DNA of 64,000 bases from Microvirga lotononidis. Its GTDB lineage: Bacteria; Pseudomonadota; Alphaproteobacteria; Rhizobiales; Beijerinckiaceae. Positions 17,995-27,735 of the stretch are shown in pieces. Each line of letters opens with the position of its first letter. Position 1 is the stretch's first letter. The notes below the pieces were generated by a model. That model saw only the letters and a program-made list of their open reading frames with translations, was not told the DNA's origin and ran no database searches. The DNA lies in NCBI RefSeq assembly GCF_034627025.1, contig NZ_CP141048.1, forward strand, positions 3,882,001 to 3,946,000. Direction: 5' to 3'. The translations under genes were made by a program, and so were the position numbers.

Positions 17995-19774
17995 CCTCGA
18001 TGCGCTCCGGGGAGGCGAGCTTCAGCGTCCCGCCGCCGACCGAAAGTTCATGCACGAAGAACGAGACGCCGCCGGTCCGTGACGGGCTCATGACCGGCGA
18101 GGAGGCGGACACGATCCGCACGCCGCCGCATTGCCCGATCCACTCGGTGTGCCGGTGTCCATGGAACACCACCAGCCGGTCGGCGAAGGGGCGAAGCTGC
18201 CCGACGAACCAGGTTCCGTTGATGAGGGCCGTGCCGATGCGCTCGGAGAAGGCTTTCGCGGGCGTGGGATATTCCACGAGATGGTGATGGAGCGCGACGA
18301 TCCAGCCGGCGCGCGGGTAGAGCTCCATCGCGGCCGCCAGATCCTTCGCGTGGAGGGCCGAGATGAGGCCCAGGGCATTGGTGAAGGAGAAATGCGCCTC
18401 CGCGTTCGAGTTGAGGATCACGACGCCCAACCCGTCCTCGGTCGTCGGCGGGGCGATCATGGGAAACACGTCGTCCCAGATCCGCGTCAGCCGCATCGAC
18501 CGGCGGAGGCCGCCGTCGTCGGCGAAGGCCGCGATGTCGTCCCGATACGGTGCGAGCCGCTCGCTCAAGGTCGTGCCGAGGCGGCCGCTCTCGGTGTCGA
18601 AGCAGAAGACCCTGCCGCCGTGCAGGGCTTCCATGATGGAGAGCGTCCGCAACTGACGAAGGCGCTTGCCCGGGCTCGTCGGGAGCTCCAGCCGGGCCGG
18701 ATTGGCGCGGTCGACGACGTTCACGTCGTGATTGCCGGGAAGGATCAGAAGACGCTCGGCCAGGGCCGGATGATCGGCGACGGCATCCATGAACGCCGCC
18801 CATTCGCCGGGCCGGCCCGCATCCGTCATGTCGCCGGTGATCAGGACGAGATCCAGAGGCTCGCGCGCATGAACCGCGTCCAGCCTGTCCAGGACCTGCC
18901 TCATCTGCCCGTTGCCCTGCGGTCCCGTCCGGCCGCTTTCGATGCGGAACCCGTAACGCTCCCCGACCGCATGGAGGTCCGACAGATGCGCGACGCGCCA
19001 GGTCCGGGCGTCGGGCGGCATGGCGTCGAAGGCCATGAGATCGGAGGGCCGTCCCAGGGCCGCATCGGCCACGGCCCAGACGAGCGCGGCGCCGGTCACG
19101 TAGCACCCGACGATGACGGCCGCGTTGGCGAGCGCCGGAACGATCAGGTGGAACGGGGTCAGGAGATCCCACGCGTCGCCGACCCAGCGCGATTCCGGCC
19201 ATGCGAGAAGCACGAGGCAGCCCGCCAGGGCGCTCACCAGCAGGCCGCCGCACAGGGCGGCGACTGCGTAGAGGCGCGTCAGCCGATGGGGCGGGCGACC
19301 CGGGACAAGCTTGCCGGCGATATGCCGCAACCCTTCGCGGAACAGGGTGTAGACGGGCTGGACGGCCAGGGCGTTGAGCGACCAGAAGCTCCGTTCGGCC
19401 GCGCGCAGCACGGGCTTGCCCCCGATCCAGGCGAGGGCGCCGAGGCCGGCGAGGATCAAAAGCGGCCAGATGCCGGCCAGCGCGGTCGAGGCCTGCCCGG
19501 AGAACGTGGCCGCCCAGCCCAGGACCACCAGGGGCGCAAGCCCCAGGAGGACGGCGGGAAGGCCGATCAGCATGGTCCATGCCAGGATCAGCTTCGGGAT
19601 GCTGATCTCCGCCAGAAGCCGCCCGCCGATGGCGAAGAGAGAGCGGCTCTTGGTGCTCGCCAGATCGTCCTCCACGTCGCCCCGGCGCGGATCGATCAGG
19701 AGAGGCCGCCGAGACGACGAGAGCGGCTCCTGCGTGCTCCCGGTCGCCTGAATGAGCTGGGACTTCGTCGCCAT
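17888..19774 (-). CDS. Membrane-associated metallophosphoesterase
   Basis: 628 residues. The N-terminal 245 residues have about five or six hydrophobic helices. The C-terminal catalytic domain carries the calcineurin-like metallophosphoesterase motifs in order: 'HLSDLH' (about 263-268), 'GDMTDAG', 'GNHDVN', 'HHHLVEYP' and 'HGHRH'. All metal ligands of the two-metal site are present. The membrane domain would tether it to the inner membrane, with lipid or nucleotide substrates possible. The C-terminus extends about 35 residues into the antisense of the permease gene. The start ATG at 19774 is the first in frame. It is 94 bp upstream of nothing on its strand, so it is probably monocistronic. 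Confidence 0.85.
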   Translation of the reverse strand: MATKSQLIQATGSTQEPLSSSRRPLLIDPRRGDVEDDLASTKSRSLFAIGGRLLAEISIPKLILAWTMLIGLPAVLLGLAPLVVLGWAATFSGQASTALAGIWPLLILAGLGALAWIGGKPVLRAAERSFWSLNALAVQPVYTLFREGLRHIAGKLVPGRPPHRLTRLYAVAALCGGLLVSALAGCLVLLAWPESRWVGDAWDLLTPFHLIVPALANAAVIVGCYVTGAALVWAVADAALGRPSDLMAFDAMPPDARTWRVAHLSDLHAVGERYGFRIESGRTGPQGNGQMRQVLDRLDAVHAREPLDLVLITGDMTDAGRPGEWAAFMDAVADHPALAERLLILPGNHDVNVVDRANPARLELPTSPGKRLRQLRTLSIMEALHGGRVFCFDTESGRLGTTLSERLAPYRDDIAAFADDGGLRRSMRLTRIWDDVFPMIAPPTTEDGLGVVILNSNAEAHFSFTNALGLISALHAKDLAAAMELYPRAGWIVALHHHLVEYPTPAKAFSERIGTALINGTWFVGQLRPFADRLVVFHGHRHTEWIGQCGGVRIVSASSPVMSPSRTGGVSFFVHELSVGGGTLKLASPERIEVRLPDGSGPEWADPFPPADRAASPATGSPDPGHRR

Positions 19775-19867
19775 GGCCGTCTCCTGCCGCCCGAAAAGGC
19801 CGGCGCGGCCATCATAGGGCCCGCCTGCGGAAAGGAGAATGGCGCCTGACGGATCAGGCGCCCCAGC

Positions 19868-20884
19868 TCAGGCGCCCCATGTGGCGCAGCGGTCCCGGCC
19901 TTCCTGCTTGGCCCGGTACAGGGCCGCATCGGCCCGGGCCACCAGGGCATCCGGGCAGTCCACATCCTCCGGGCCGACGGTCGCGAGCCCGATGCTCGTG
20001 GTCAGACGCCCGCCGATGCCGCCCGCATGCGCGATCCGGGCCGAAGCGAGGGAATCCCGGACCGTCCGCGCAACCGCCAGGGCCCCGGCATGGTCGGTAT
20101 CCGGCAGGATGAGGGCGAATTCCTCGCCGCCATAGCGGGCCGCCAAGTCGTCGGGCCGGCTGACTGTTGCCGCCAGGATCTTGGCGAATTGCCGAAGTGC
20201 CTCGTCGCCCGCCGGATGCCCGGCCCGGTCGTTGAGGATCTTGAAGAAGTCGAGGTCCATCAGCAGGAGAGAAAGGGGCTCTCTGGTGCGCTGGAGCCGC
20301 CGCCATGCCCGATCGAGGGTCGTGTCGAAGGCGCGCCGGTTCGCCAGGCCGGTCAGGCCGTCGGTCGCGGAGGATCGTTCCAGCTCCCGGTTGAGCCGCC
20401 AGAGCTCGAGCTCGTCCACGGCGATCGCCCCGAGATCCTTCAAGGGGGACAGGTCGAACCCGTCGGCGACCTGCGGCTCGCGCTTGAGGATGCACAAAGA
20501 TGCGACCGCGGCACCGTCATCGGTCAGGAGCGGCACGCCGGCGTAGAAGCGGAAGGGCAGGAGGGGAACGACCGGATGCCCCTCAAGCCGTGAATCGGCC
20601 TGCATGTCTCCGATGACCAGGGGTTCTCCCGACGAGATCACGAGCTGGCATACCGATCGCTCCCTCTCGATCCAGGGACCCACGCCTTCCCCCTGGATCG
20701 ACTTCATCCACTGATAGCGGTCGTCGATGAAGCCGATGAACGCGGCGTCCGCCTTGTAGAACTGGGCAGCCAGGCGGGTGATGCGGTCGAACCGCTCATC
20801 CGGAGACGTATCGAGGATCCCGCAGGCAAAGAGGACATCGAGCCGTTCGGCTTCGTTCGGTGGGGGCTGGGGCACGGCAAACAC
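19868..20884 (-). CDS. GAF-GGDEF diguanylate cyclase
   Basis: About 338 residues, soluble. A GAF sensor domain spans roughly residues 20-160 ('FYKADAAFIGFIDDRYQWMK' and 'RFYAGVPLLTDDGAAVASLC'). The GGDEF domain has active-site 'RYGGEEFALI' (about 251-255) and an RxxD allosteric site ('RPDD') five residues before it, so it should make c-di-GMP with product inhibition. GTG at 20884 is preferred because AGGA lies 8 bp upstream; the frame opens at a TTG at 20908 without a clear ribosome site. No output domain other than the cyclase is present. The ligand of this GAF subtype is unknown. Confidence 0.85.
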   Translation of the reverse strand: MFAVPQPPPNEAERLDVLFACGILDTSPDERFDRITRLAAQFYKADAAFIGFIDDRYQWMKSIQGEGVGPWIERERSVCQLVISSGEPLVIGDMQADSRLEGHPVVPLLPFRFYAGVPLLTDDGAAVASLCILKREPQVADGFDLSPLKDLGAIAVDELELWRLNRELERSSATDGLTGLANRRAFDTTLDRAWRRLQRTREPLSLLLMDLDFFKILNDRAGHPAGDEALRQFAKILAATVSRPDDLAARYGGEEFALILPDTDHAGALAVARTVRDSLASARIAHAGGIGGRLTTSIGLATVGPEDVDCPDALVARADAALYRAKQEGRDRCATWGA

Positions 20885-21019
20885 GTTCGATTTCCTGTCA
20901 GGGCGCAAGGGAGCTCAGCCGCCGTCTCCTATATCAGCATGGCTTATCGGGCTACTGTGGCTCTGGCGGATCCTGCGGAAAAGAGGATCCGGTTCCGCGC
21001 AATTGTATGTCGTCACGCT

Positions 21020-21034
21020 CAGGCTTCAAGCCTG
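21020..21034. promoter_or_regulatory. 15-bp palindrome upstream of the ThDP enzyme gene
   Basis: CAGGCTT-C-AAGCCTG is an inverted repeat with 7-bp perfect arms, about 110 bp before the start at 21144. This position fits an operator, but there is no adjacent regulator gene and no second copy that I found. Confidence 0.3.
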
Positions 21035-21143
21035 GCCGTTTCGTCTGTGCCCCTTCCGTGTTCGGCGCGGCGCGCAGGCGCTTGCGATGCAACCGGGCCC
21101 GAGCCGCATGTGTTGAAGGGGTGATCCCAGACAGGAGCCCGTT

Positions 21144-22937
21144 ATGGCAGAGACAGTGGCCGATTTCATATGGCAGCGCTTGCAGGAATGGGGCGTGCGC
21201 CGGGTCTACGGCTATCCGGGCGACGGCATCGGCGGCCTGATCGGGGCGCTTTCCCGGGTGGAGGATTCCATCGAGTTCGTTCAGGCGCGGCATGAGGAGA
21301 TGGCCGGGCTGATGGCCTGCGCCGAGGCGAAGTTTACGGGCGAGGTCGGGATCTGCATCGCAACCTCGGGACCCGGGGCCATCCATCTGCTCAACGGCCT
21401 CTACGATGCCAAGCTCGATCACCAGCCGGTCCTGGCCCTTGTCGGGCAGCAGGCCCGCACCGTACTCGGGGCTCATTACCAGCAGGACCTAGACCTGCAG
21501 ACGCTCTTCAAGGACGTGGCCGGCGCCTATGTGGAAACGGCCTCGACGCCGGAGCAGGTGCGGCATCTCATCGACCGGGCCTACCGGATCGCCAAGGCCG
21601 AGCGGCGGGTCACCTGCGTGATCCTTCCCAACGACCTCCAGGCCGAGCCGATGGTGCAGCCGGCGCGCGAGCATGGGATGACCCATTCGGGCGTCGGCAT
21701 CGAGATGTCGCCCGTCGTTCCGGACGCCGAGGCGCTCGGCCGCGCGGCGGAAGTGCTGAATGCGGGCGAGCGCGTTGCGATCCTCGTCGGCGCGGGAGCC
21801 CTCGGAGCGACCGACGAGGTCATCGCCGTCGCGGAGCGGCTGGGAGCCGGCGTCGCCAAGGCGCTTCTCGGCAAAGCCGCCGTGCCCGACGACCTGCCGT
21901 TCTGCACCGGGTCCATCGGCCTTCTGGGAACGAAGGCGAGCTGGGACCTGATGACGGAGTGCGACACGCTGCTGATGGTCGGATCGAGCTTTCCCTACAC
22001 GGAATTCCTGCCGAAGGAGGGGCAGGCCCGGGGCGTGCAGATCGACCTCGATGCGGGCATGCTGGGCCTGCGCTATCCCATGGAAGTCAACCTCGTGGGC
22101 GATGCGGCCGCCACATTGGCGGCCCTCCTGCCTTTCCTCGACGAAAAAACCGACCGCTCCTGGCGCGACACCATCGCGTCGAACATCGAGGAATCGCGCA
22201 GGCAGCTCGCCGGCATGGCCGCCGCTCCGGCCCAGCCGATCAATCCGCAGCGGGTCGCGGCCGAGCTGTCGCCGCGCCTGCCGGACCGCTGCATCGTCAC
22301 CGCCGACAGCGGCACCACAACCGTGTGGTATGCGCGCGACCTCGCGTTCCGGCGCGGGATGATGGGCTCCGTGTCCGGGACCCTGGCGACCATGGGCTGC
22401 GCGGTGCCCTATGCCATTGCGGCGAAATTCGCCCATCCCAACCGTCCTGTGATCGCACTCGTCGGCGACGGTGCCATGCAGATGAACGGCCTCGCGGAAC
22501 TCATCACCATCGCGAAATACCGCGACCGCTGGGCCGATCCGCGCCTCGTCGTGATGGTGCTGAACAACCGCGACCTCGCCTATGTCACCTGGGAGGAGAG
22601 GGTGCAGTCGGGCGATCCCAAATGGGAATCCTCACAGTCATTGCCCGACGTGCCCTATGCGGAATTCGCGAAGTCCATTGGCCTCGACGGCCTTCGCGTG
22701 GAGGATCCGGACGAGATCGGCCCGGCTTGGGACCGAGCGCTCGCGGCCGACCGGCCCTTCGTGCTCGACATGGTGACCGACCCGAACGTGCCGCCGCTTC
22801 CGCCGCACATCACCCTGAAACAGGCGCGCCACTTCATGGGAGCTCTCGTCAGAGGCGATCCGGATACGGGAAGCGTCCTGGCGAACACGGCACGCGAGAT
22901 CGTCGGATCGATCCTGCCGTCGAAGGACAAGTCGTAA
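21144..22937 (+). CDS. Thiamine-diphosphate enzyme, pyruvate oxidase / acetolactate synthase family
   Basis: 597 residues with the three-domain POX/ALS layout. The N-terminal PYR domain has the catalytic Glu in 'RHEEMAG' (Glu51) after 'YGYPGDGIGGLIGAL'. A central domain spans about 190-330. The C-terminal PP domain has the ThDP/Mg motif beginning 'GDGAMQMNGLAE' (about 440) and ending in 'NN'. It most resembles PoxB-like 'thiamine pyrophosphate-requiring' proteins of Hyphomicrobiales, which may decarboxylate pyruvate or another 2-keto acid. The central domain is not decisive for FAD binding. The start ATG follows ACAGGAG. It is monocistronic; the gene downstream is convergent. The precise substrate is unknown. 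Confidence 0.87.
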   Translation: MAETVADFIWQRLQEWGVRRVYGYPGDGIGGLIGALSRVEDSIEFVQARHEEMAGLMACAEAKFTGEVGICIATSGPGAIHLLNGLYDAKLDHQPVLALVGQQARTVLGAHYQQDLDLQTLFKDVAGAYVETASTPEQVRHLIDRAYRIAKAERRVTCVILPNDLQAEPMVQPAREHGMTHSGVGIEMSPVVPDAEALGRAAEVLNAGERVAILVGAGALGATDEVIAVAERLGAGVAKALLGKAAVPDDLPFCTGSIGLLGTKASWDLMTECDTLLMVGSSFPYTEFLPKEGQARGVQIDLDAGMLGLRYPMEVNLVGDAAATLAALLPFLDEKTDRSWRDTIASNIEESRRQLAGMAAAPAQPINPQRVAAELSPRLPDRCIVTADSGTTTVWYARDLAFRRGMMGSVSGTLATMGCAVPYAIAAKFAHPNRPVIALVGDGAMQMNGLAELITIAKYRDRWADPRLVVMVLNNRDLAYVTWEERVQSGDPKWESSQSLPDVPYAEFAKSIGLDGLRVEDPDEIGPAWDRALAADRPFVLDMVTDPNVPPLPPHITLKQARHFMGALVRGDPDTGSVLANTAREIVGSILPSKDKS

Positions 22938-22963
22938 GCGGCCCCGCCGTTGCCGAGAAAGCC

Positions 22964-23326
22964 TTAAAGCCCGCTCAGGTCCTGCCGGAGCTGAGCGGGG
23001 TCGATGGCGACCTTCAGGATCGTTCCGCCGAAATCCAGGACGAGGACCGGCGTCTCGCCATGACGCTCGATTCGCGTGCTCAAGGGCTGCACCGGCACGC
23101 TCTTGAAATGGTTCGGCCCGGCATTCTCGGCAAAGACCCGTGGCGGCTTGCCCTTGTGGGTCCGCACCATCTCGCTGAGCAGATCCGTCATGATGGGCGT
23201 GGAATCCACAGCGCTGAGGAGAACTTCGTATTCCCGGTCCGTATCGGTGCGGACACCCAAGGCAATGATCGAACCGTCATTCGATGCCTGGACCCGCCAA
23301 GCCTTTGAGCCGATCTTCTTCACCAT
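22964..23326 (-). CDS. Hypothetical protein, 120 residues
   Basis: I do not recognise a family. It is small, soluble and without a signal peptide. It begins 'MVKKIGSKAWRVQASNDGS' and contains beta-rich segments ('EYEVLLSAVDSTPIMTDL' and 'ETPVLVLDFGGTILKVAID'). I chose the ATG at 23326 because GAGGAGAAG sits correctly upstream of it; 36 further in-frame codons upstream look non-coding. It is convergent with the ThDP enzyme gene, with only 26 bp between the stops. Codon use is similar to the neighbours, so it is probably a real gene. Confidence 0.6.
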   Translation of the reverse strand: MVKKIGSKAWRVQASNDGSIIALGVRTDTDREYEVLLSAVDSTPIMTDLLSEMVRTHKGKPPRVFAENAGPNHFKSVPVQPLSTRIERHGETPVLVLDFGGTILKVAIDPAQLRQDLSGL

Positions 23327-23461
23327 GCCGCTTCTCCTCAAAACGCTGCCGTCCGGCGGCCAACCGATAGCTCGCACAACAGGCTCCGTGTCAATCCCGG
23401 CAGGTGCTCTCCAGTAGGAAAGGAATGGGTCCAACTCCGGCCTTGCAAGGTGTGGCGCTGG

Positions 23462-23590
23462 CTCACCTCTCCCTGAGGGAGAGGTCGACGCGCGTGAGCG
23501 CGGCGGGTGAGGGGTTACAGGTTTATCCGGAGAGCACTTTCCCTCTCACTCTCGCTGCGCCCGACCTCTCCCCGCCCCGCCGGGGAGAGG
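23462..23590. repeat. REP-like extragenic palindrome cluster
   Basis: Two strong hairpins lie in a 395-bp intergenic gap. The first is ACCTCTCCC-TGA-GGGAGAGGT (23465-23485), nested inside a wider TCACC...GGGTGA frame. The second is CCTCTCCCCG-CCCCGC-CGGGGAGAGG (23565-23590, 10-bp perfect stem). Such CTCTCCC/GGGAGAG elements are widespread between genes in Hyphomicrobiales. Flanking bases hold no ORF of note. Confidence 0.75.
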
Positions 23591-23721
23591 GGGCGCAGCG
23601 CCTTGAGGTGTGCATCTCGAAATCCGAACTATGCCTAAGAAAATATGGAAGCCCGAAGCTTGACTTAAGATCTTTTTAGGCATGCCGTGGGATGAAGGGC
23701 CTCTCGTGTCAGGAGTCCCCG

Positions 23722-25680
23722 ATGCCTTTCGGTCTGCGTCCGTTCAGCTCAACCCACGCGAAGGTTCGGGCGCTCGACACGACATTCGCAACGATCACCT
23801 TCGACCCCACGGGCCAAATCATTGAGGCGAACGACAGCTTCCTGTCGCTCGTCGGGTATCGCCTCGAGGAGGTGCGCGGCCAGCACCACCGCATCCTGGT
23901 CGATCCGGCCGACGTCGAGGCGTCCTCGTATGGCAGGTTCTGGCAGGACCTGCGTCAGGGCCAGCGCCATTCGGCGGAGACCCGGTACCGGTGCAAGGAC
24001 GGGCGCGCCATCTGGCTTCGGGCGAACTACGTGCCGGCCGTCAACGGAAACGGCGCGGTCACGCAGATCGTCGCATTTGCCACGGACATCACGGCCGAGA
24101 GGCTTCGTCAGGCGGATTTCATCGGGCAGATCTCCGCGATCAACCGGTCTCAGGCCGTAATCCATTTCGCGCTCGACGGCACGATCACCGACGCGAACGA
24201 GCTCTTCCTTCAGACGATGGGCTATGAGCTCGATGCCGTGAAGGGCAAGCATCATCGCATGTTCGTTTCCGCCGAATACGCCGCCGGTTCCGAGTACGAA
24301 GCGCTGTGGCGGAAACTCAATCGCGGCGAGTATCTGTCCGGCGAGTTCAAGCGCCTCGCGAATGGAGGCCGTGAGGTCTGGCTGCAGGCCAGCTACAATC
24401 CGATCTTCGACGACGCCGGAAGGCCGTTCAAGATCGTGAAATATGCCTCGGACATCTCGGTTGCCAAGCGGAAAGCCGCCGAGGCGGCCGCTCAGGTCGC
24501 CGCAATGGGCCGCTCCCAGGCGGTCATTCACTTCGACATGGACGGCATCATCCTGGACGCGAACCAGAACTTCCTCGACACGATGGGCTATACCCTCGAC
24601 GAGGTCCGGGGACGGCATCACCGCATGTTCGTGTCGAGCATCTACGCGGCGAGCGCGGAATACGCGAGCTTCTGGGATTCTCTGCGCGCGGGCCGGTATT
24701 CGGCGGCCGTCTACCAGCGTGTCGCAAAGGGCGGGCGCGACGTCTGGATTCAGGGCAACTACAACCCCGTTCTCGATGCGGATGGACGCCCCTTCAAGGT
24801 GGTCAAGTTCGCAACCGACATCACCCGCAGCATGAATGTCCGTGGCGACGCGATCCAGATGGCCGAGCAGACCCTGGGCAACGTTCAGGCGATTGCGACA
24901 GCCGCCGAAGGCATGAACGTCACGGCGGAAGCGATTTCGGGACGGATGCAGGAATCGCGCAATGCGGTCGACGGGATCCATGTGAGGACGCAAGGGGCCG
25001 ACGCGTCGACGGCCAAACTGCGCGATGCCGCCCAGGCCATGGACGGCGTCGTGCAGGCCATCACGGTCATCGCCGAGAAGATCAACCTCCTGGCCCTGAA
25101 CGCCACCATCGAGGCGGCGCGCGCGGGCGACGCGGGCCGGGGCTTCGCAGTGGTGGCGAGCGAGGTGAAGAACCTCGCCAACCAGGCCGCGCAGGCGACC
25201 GCGCGCATCTCGGGCGAGATCCTGTCGATGCAGACCGTCTCGGGAGACGTGGAGCAGGCGCTCGCCTCGATCAGCGCGGCGGTCACGGAGGTGAGGGGCT
25301 TCATCGTCGAAACCGCCGATGCGATCGATCGGCAAAGCGCCGTGACGACCGAAGTCTCGCGCAACATCAAGATCGCCGCCGGGGGCGTGGCCGGCATTGC
25401 CCGCAGCCTGGACGAATGGGTCGTCGGCGTGGAGGAGCGCCGTTCGAGCGAGCGCACGCGCGTGAGCCGCCCGGCGCAGATCCGGGTTTCCGGCATCGGC
25501 GGCAAGGCTCGGGACATCGCATGCATCATGCTGAACACGTCCGACACGGGCGCGAAGATCAGCGTGGCGACCGCCGATGTGCCGGATCGCTTCGTTCTCA
25601 AGGTCGACGGAGACGACACCGCGCGGACCTGCCAGGTCGTGCGCCGGGGCACGGGCGAGCTGGGCGTCCGGTATCTGTGA
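23722..25680 (+). CDS. Soluble triple-PAS methyl-accepting chemotaxis protein with C-terminal PilZ domain
   Basis: 652 residues without a membrane helix. There are three PAS/PAC modules (about 22-130, 145-250 and 268-375). The second and third are close duplicates, both starting 'RSQAVIHF' and containing 'HHRMFVS'. The MCP signalling domain (about 385-560) has the hairpin tip '[18 protein letters not shown]'. The last 85 residues form a PilZ domain with both c-di-GMP motifs, RxxxR ('RSSER', about 572) and NxSxxG ('NTSDTG'). The protein probably couples redox, oxygen or energy sensing by PAS to chemotaxis (CheW/CheA) and to c-di-GMP. The start ATG follows AGGAG; the frame opens 30 bp earlier. 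No che genes are nearby. Confidence 0.9.
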   Translation: MPFGLRPFSSTHAKVRALDTTFATITFDPTGQIIEANDSFLSLVGYRLEEVRGQHHRILVDPADVEASSYGRFWQDLRQGQRHSAETRYRCKDGRAIWLRANYVPAVNGNGAVTQIVAFATDITAERLRQADFIGQISAINRSQAVIHFALDGTITDANELFLQTMGYELDAVKGKHHRMFVSAEYAAGSEYEALWRKLNRGEYLSGEFKRLANGGREVWLQASYNPIFDDAGRPFKIVKYASDISVAKRKAAEAAAQVAAMGRSQAVIHFDMDGIILDANQNFLDTMGYTLDEVRGRHHRMFVSSIYAASAEYASFWDSLRAGRYSAAVYQRVAKGGRDVWIQGNYNPVLDADGRPFKVVKFATDITRSMNVRGDAIQMAEQTLGNVQAIATAAEGMNVTAEAISGRMQESRNAVDGIHVRTQGADASTAKLRDAAQAMDGVVQAITVIAEKINLLALNATIEAARAGDAGRGFAVVASEVKNLANQAAQATARISGEILSMQTVSGDVEQALASISAAVTEVRGFIVETADAIDRQSAVTTEVSRNIKIAAGGVAGIARSLDEWVVGVEERRSSERTRVSRPAQIRVSGIGGKARDIACIMLNTSDTGAKISVATADVPDRFVLKVDGDDTARTCQVVRRGTGELGVRYL

Positions 25681-25735
25681 CGCAGCCGCTCGGCGCGCCG
25701 TGCGGATCGACACGACGCGCCGAGAGAATTCATCG

Positions 25736-26557
25736 CTACCGTTCGGCGGACCTGCGCGTGCCGCCGTCGATCTGCTGTCCGATCAGCGCAATGGCCTGCT
25801 GGTAGACCGATGCGGCGTTCCAGGCCTGGATCGCCCTGAAATTGGGCTCGCCCGGCTGGTATCCGGCGCCGGCGCGCCAGCCATGCGCCTTCAGGAAATT
25901 GGCGGTGGCCTCGAGCGCATCGGCGGTGTTGTCGAGATTGCCGCCCCGGCCGTACTGCAGGATGTTCTTGGGCATGAACTGGGTCTGGCCGATCTCCCCG
26001 TGCATGGATCCGCGGGTGCTGCCCGAGAGGACGCCGCGGTCGATCAGCTCCAGGGCGGCGTAGAGCTGGTCGGTGAAGAACTCGGACCGCCGGCAATCAT
26101 ACGCGAGGGTCGCCACCGCCGAGAGCGTGTTCTGGTTGCCGCGCTGGGTTCCGAAGGCCGTCTCCATGCCCCAGATGGCGATCAGCGGGCCCGGCGGGAC
26201 GCCGTAGCGCTGCTCCAGGGACGCGAAGAGCGAAGCGTTCGACTGCTTGAGCGAGCGCCCGCGCGAGACGATCACCGGCGCGCCGCGCTTGGCCATGAAC
26301 TGGTCGAGCGAGAGCCGGAAGCTCTTCTGGCCCCGGTCGGCCCGGATGGTGGCGGTCGCGTAATCCGTGTTCATGAGCGCGGAGATCGCCGTCTGGCCGA
26401 CGCCGTTGGCTTTCGCTTCCTGCGAGAATTCCCGTTTCCAGTTCTCGAACCCGGCCGCGCTGTTGCCGCATTGCGCGGCCTGCGCCGTGTGGGCCATCCC
26501 GACGAGCGACGCCAAGGCGGTGAAAGCGGCGATCCTGTACTGCCAGCCCCTGATCAT
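25736..26557 (-). CDS. Lytic murein transglycosylase, MltB family
   Basis: 273 residues. It has a Sec signal peptide (about 1-28, ending 'TAQAAQC', possibly lipobox-free), then the SLT_2 domain. The catalytic Glu lies in 'IWGMETAFGTQRG', and the conserved 'GEIGQTQFMPKNI' and 'DNTADALEATANFLKAHGW' follow. It cleaves peptidoglycan glycan strands to 1,6-anhydro products in the periplasm. No C-terminal peptidoglycan-binding domain is present, so this is the short form. I chose the ATG at 26557 because AGGGAAAAC lies upstream. It is convergent with the chemoreceptor gene, 55 bp apart. Confidence 0.9.
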   Translation of the reverse strand: MIRGWQYRIAAFTALASLVGMAHTAQAAQCGNSAAGFENWKREFSQEAKANGVGQTAISALMNTDYATATIRADRGQKSFRLSLDQFMAKRGAPVIVSRGRSLKQSNASLFASLEQRYGVPPGPLIAIWGMETAFGTQRGNQNTLSAVATLAYDCRRSEFFTDQLYAALELIDRGVLSGSTRGSMHGEIGQTQFMPKNILQYGRGGNLDNTADALEATANFLKAHGWRAGAGYQPGEPNFRAIQAWNAASVYQQAIALIGQQIDGGTRRSAER

Positions 26558-26646
26558 TCGTTTTCCCTTCCGGATCGGTTGCACCGGTTGAATGCTGCCG
26601 CATCATCCCGGCCAAGTTGAGGCACAATGGTCAAGCTTCGTAACGC

Positions 26647-27516
26647 TTAGTCCAGGTTGACGGTTCCCAAGCCGAAGCTCGCCTTGTCGGGCGTGATCCA
26701 GACGGCGCCGCCGCCGACCATCATCCCCTTGTCCCGCACGAACACGCTCTCGAAGGTGGATTTGGCGACTGCGTCCCGGATTGCGGCGTTCAGGATCGTC
26801 TCCTTCGCGGCGAGCACCTGATCGCGGTTGCGCAGGGTGCGCCTGATCTTGCCCGTGATGCTGAGGGGATAATCGGTCACGCGGGCGATCAGTTCGACGT
26901 CACCCGAGCGAAAGGCCGCCTTCACGCGCCGGAAGCCGTAATAGGCCGCGTACGGGTCGAACTTCTGGGATCGGTAGCTCGCCTCGATCTCGGGCGTCAG
27001 CTTCGGCCGCGAGAAGCCGGAATCCGGCGTCTTGACCGGCAGGTCGAGGGAGCGGCGCAGTTCCCGCGCCAGCAGGTTCAGGGCCCGGTAACGGTCGTAG
27101 AGCGTCTGTAGTTCCGGAGTGCGGCCCGGACCGGTACCGGACGCGAGCGAATCCGTGATGTCCTGCTTGGCGGCTTTCGTGTCGGACGCCGCGTTGCGCC
27201 GGTCGCGGGATTTGACCGCGTTCTCGAGCTTCGCGTCGAGCTGGTTGCTGGCGATCCAGAGCCTTTCCTCGACTTCCGCCAGAACCTCCTCGTGCGAGGG
27301 CCGGATTGCGGGGCCCCGCGCGAGGTCGGCGGGAAGGTCCTTCATGGCGTCCTGCGGCTTGGGACCGTTCTTCTCGTCGGACGGATACCGGGGATCGATC
27401 TTGTAGGTCCGGCCATAGACCTTGACGAAGAAGGGATCCGCCTGGGCCGGAAGGGCGACGGACAGCGCCAGGAAGCAGCCCAACGCTCCGAAGATCCTGG
27501 CCGGGAAGCCGCTCAT
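26647..27516 (-). CDS. Secreted hypothetical protein, 289 residues
   Basis: I do not recognise a family. The N-terminus is a clear Sec signal ('ARIFGALGCFLALSVALPAQ', cleavage near AQA-DP). The mature part starts 'DPFFVKVYGRTYKIDPRYPS', has a Lys/Arg/Asp-rich helical middle (about 95-175), and a C-terminal region with 'VRDKGMMVGGGAVWITPDKA' that resembles a small beta sheet. It may act in the periplasm. The start ATG at 27516 is the one that opens the signal peptide; the frame continues upstream without a signal-like sequence. It lies 90 bp upstream of the transglycosylase on the same strand, so the two may be co-expressed. Confidence 0.65.
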   Translation of the reverse strand: MSGFPARIFGALGCFLALSVALPAQADPFFVKVYGRTYKIDPRYPSDEKNGPKPQDAMKDLPADLARGPAIRPSHEEVLAEVEERLWIASNQLDAKLENAVKSRDRRNAASDTKAAKQDITDSLASGTGPGRTPELQTLYDRYRALNLLARELRRSLDLPVKTPDSGFSRPKLTPEIEASYRSQKFDPYAAYYGFRRVKAAFRSGDVELIARVTDYPLSITGKIRRTLRNRDQVLAAKETILNAAIRDAVAKSTFESVFVRDKGMMVGGGAVWITPDKASFGLGTVNLD

Positions 27517-27642
27517 ACCGTCCTGGCTCCATGACGGGTGGTCGCAACATCGTACGCCCCGCCGCGCGAATAGGGAATGATGGCACGATAGGGTGTCCAG
27601 GGATTGAGGCAGATCAAATGCACGGTTGCGAATGCCCCAAGC

Positions 27643-27687
27643 CCTCATCCTTCGAGATGCCCGCTGCGCGGGCTCCTCGGGATGAGG
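27643..27687. repeat. 45-bp imperfect palindromic extragenic repeat
   Basis: Outer arms CCTCATCC (27643-27650) and GGATGAGG (27680-27687) pair perfectly. Inner arms CCCGC and GCGGG flank a 3-base loop. The 'CCTCATCCT...TCGAGATGCCCGC' type is a very common intergenic hairpin in Methylobacteriaceae and Bradyrhizobiaceae (from memory). It sits between two same-strand genes. Confidence 0.7.
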
Positions 27688-27735
27688 TCAGAGTGCGATG
27701 AGCCGTCCCCGAAGAGCACTGGCGTTCAAATGCCC

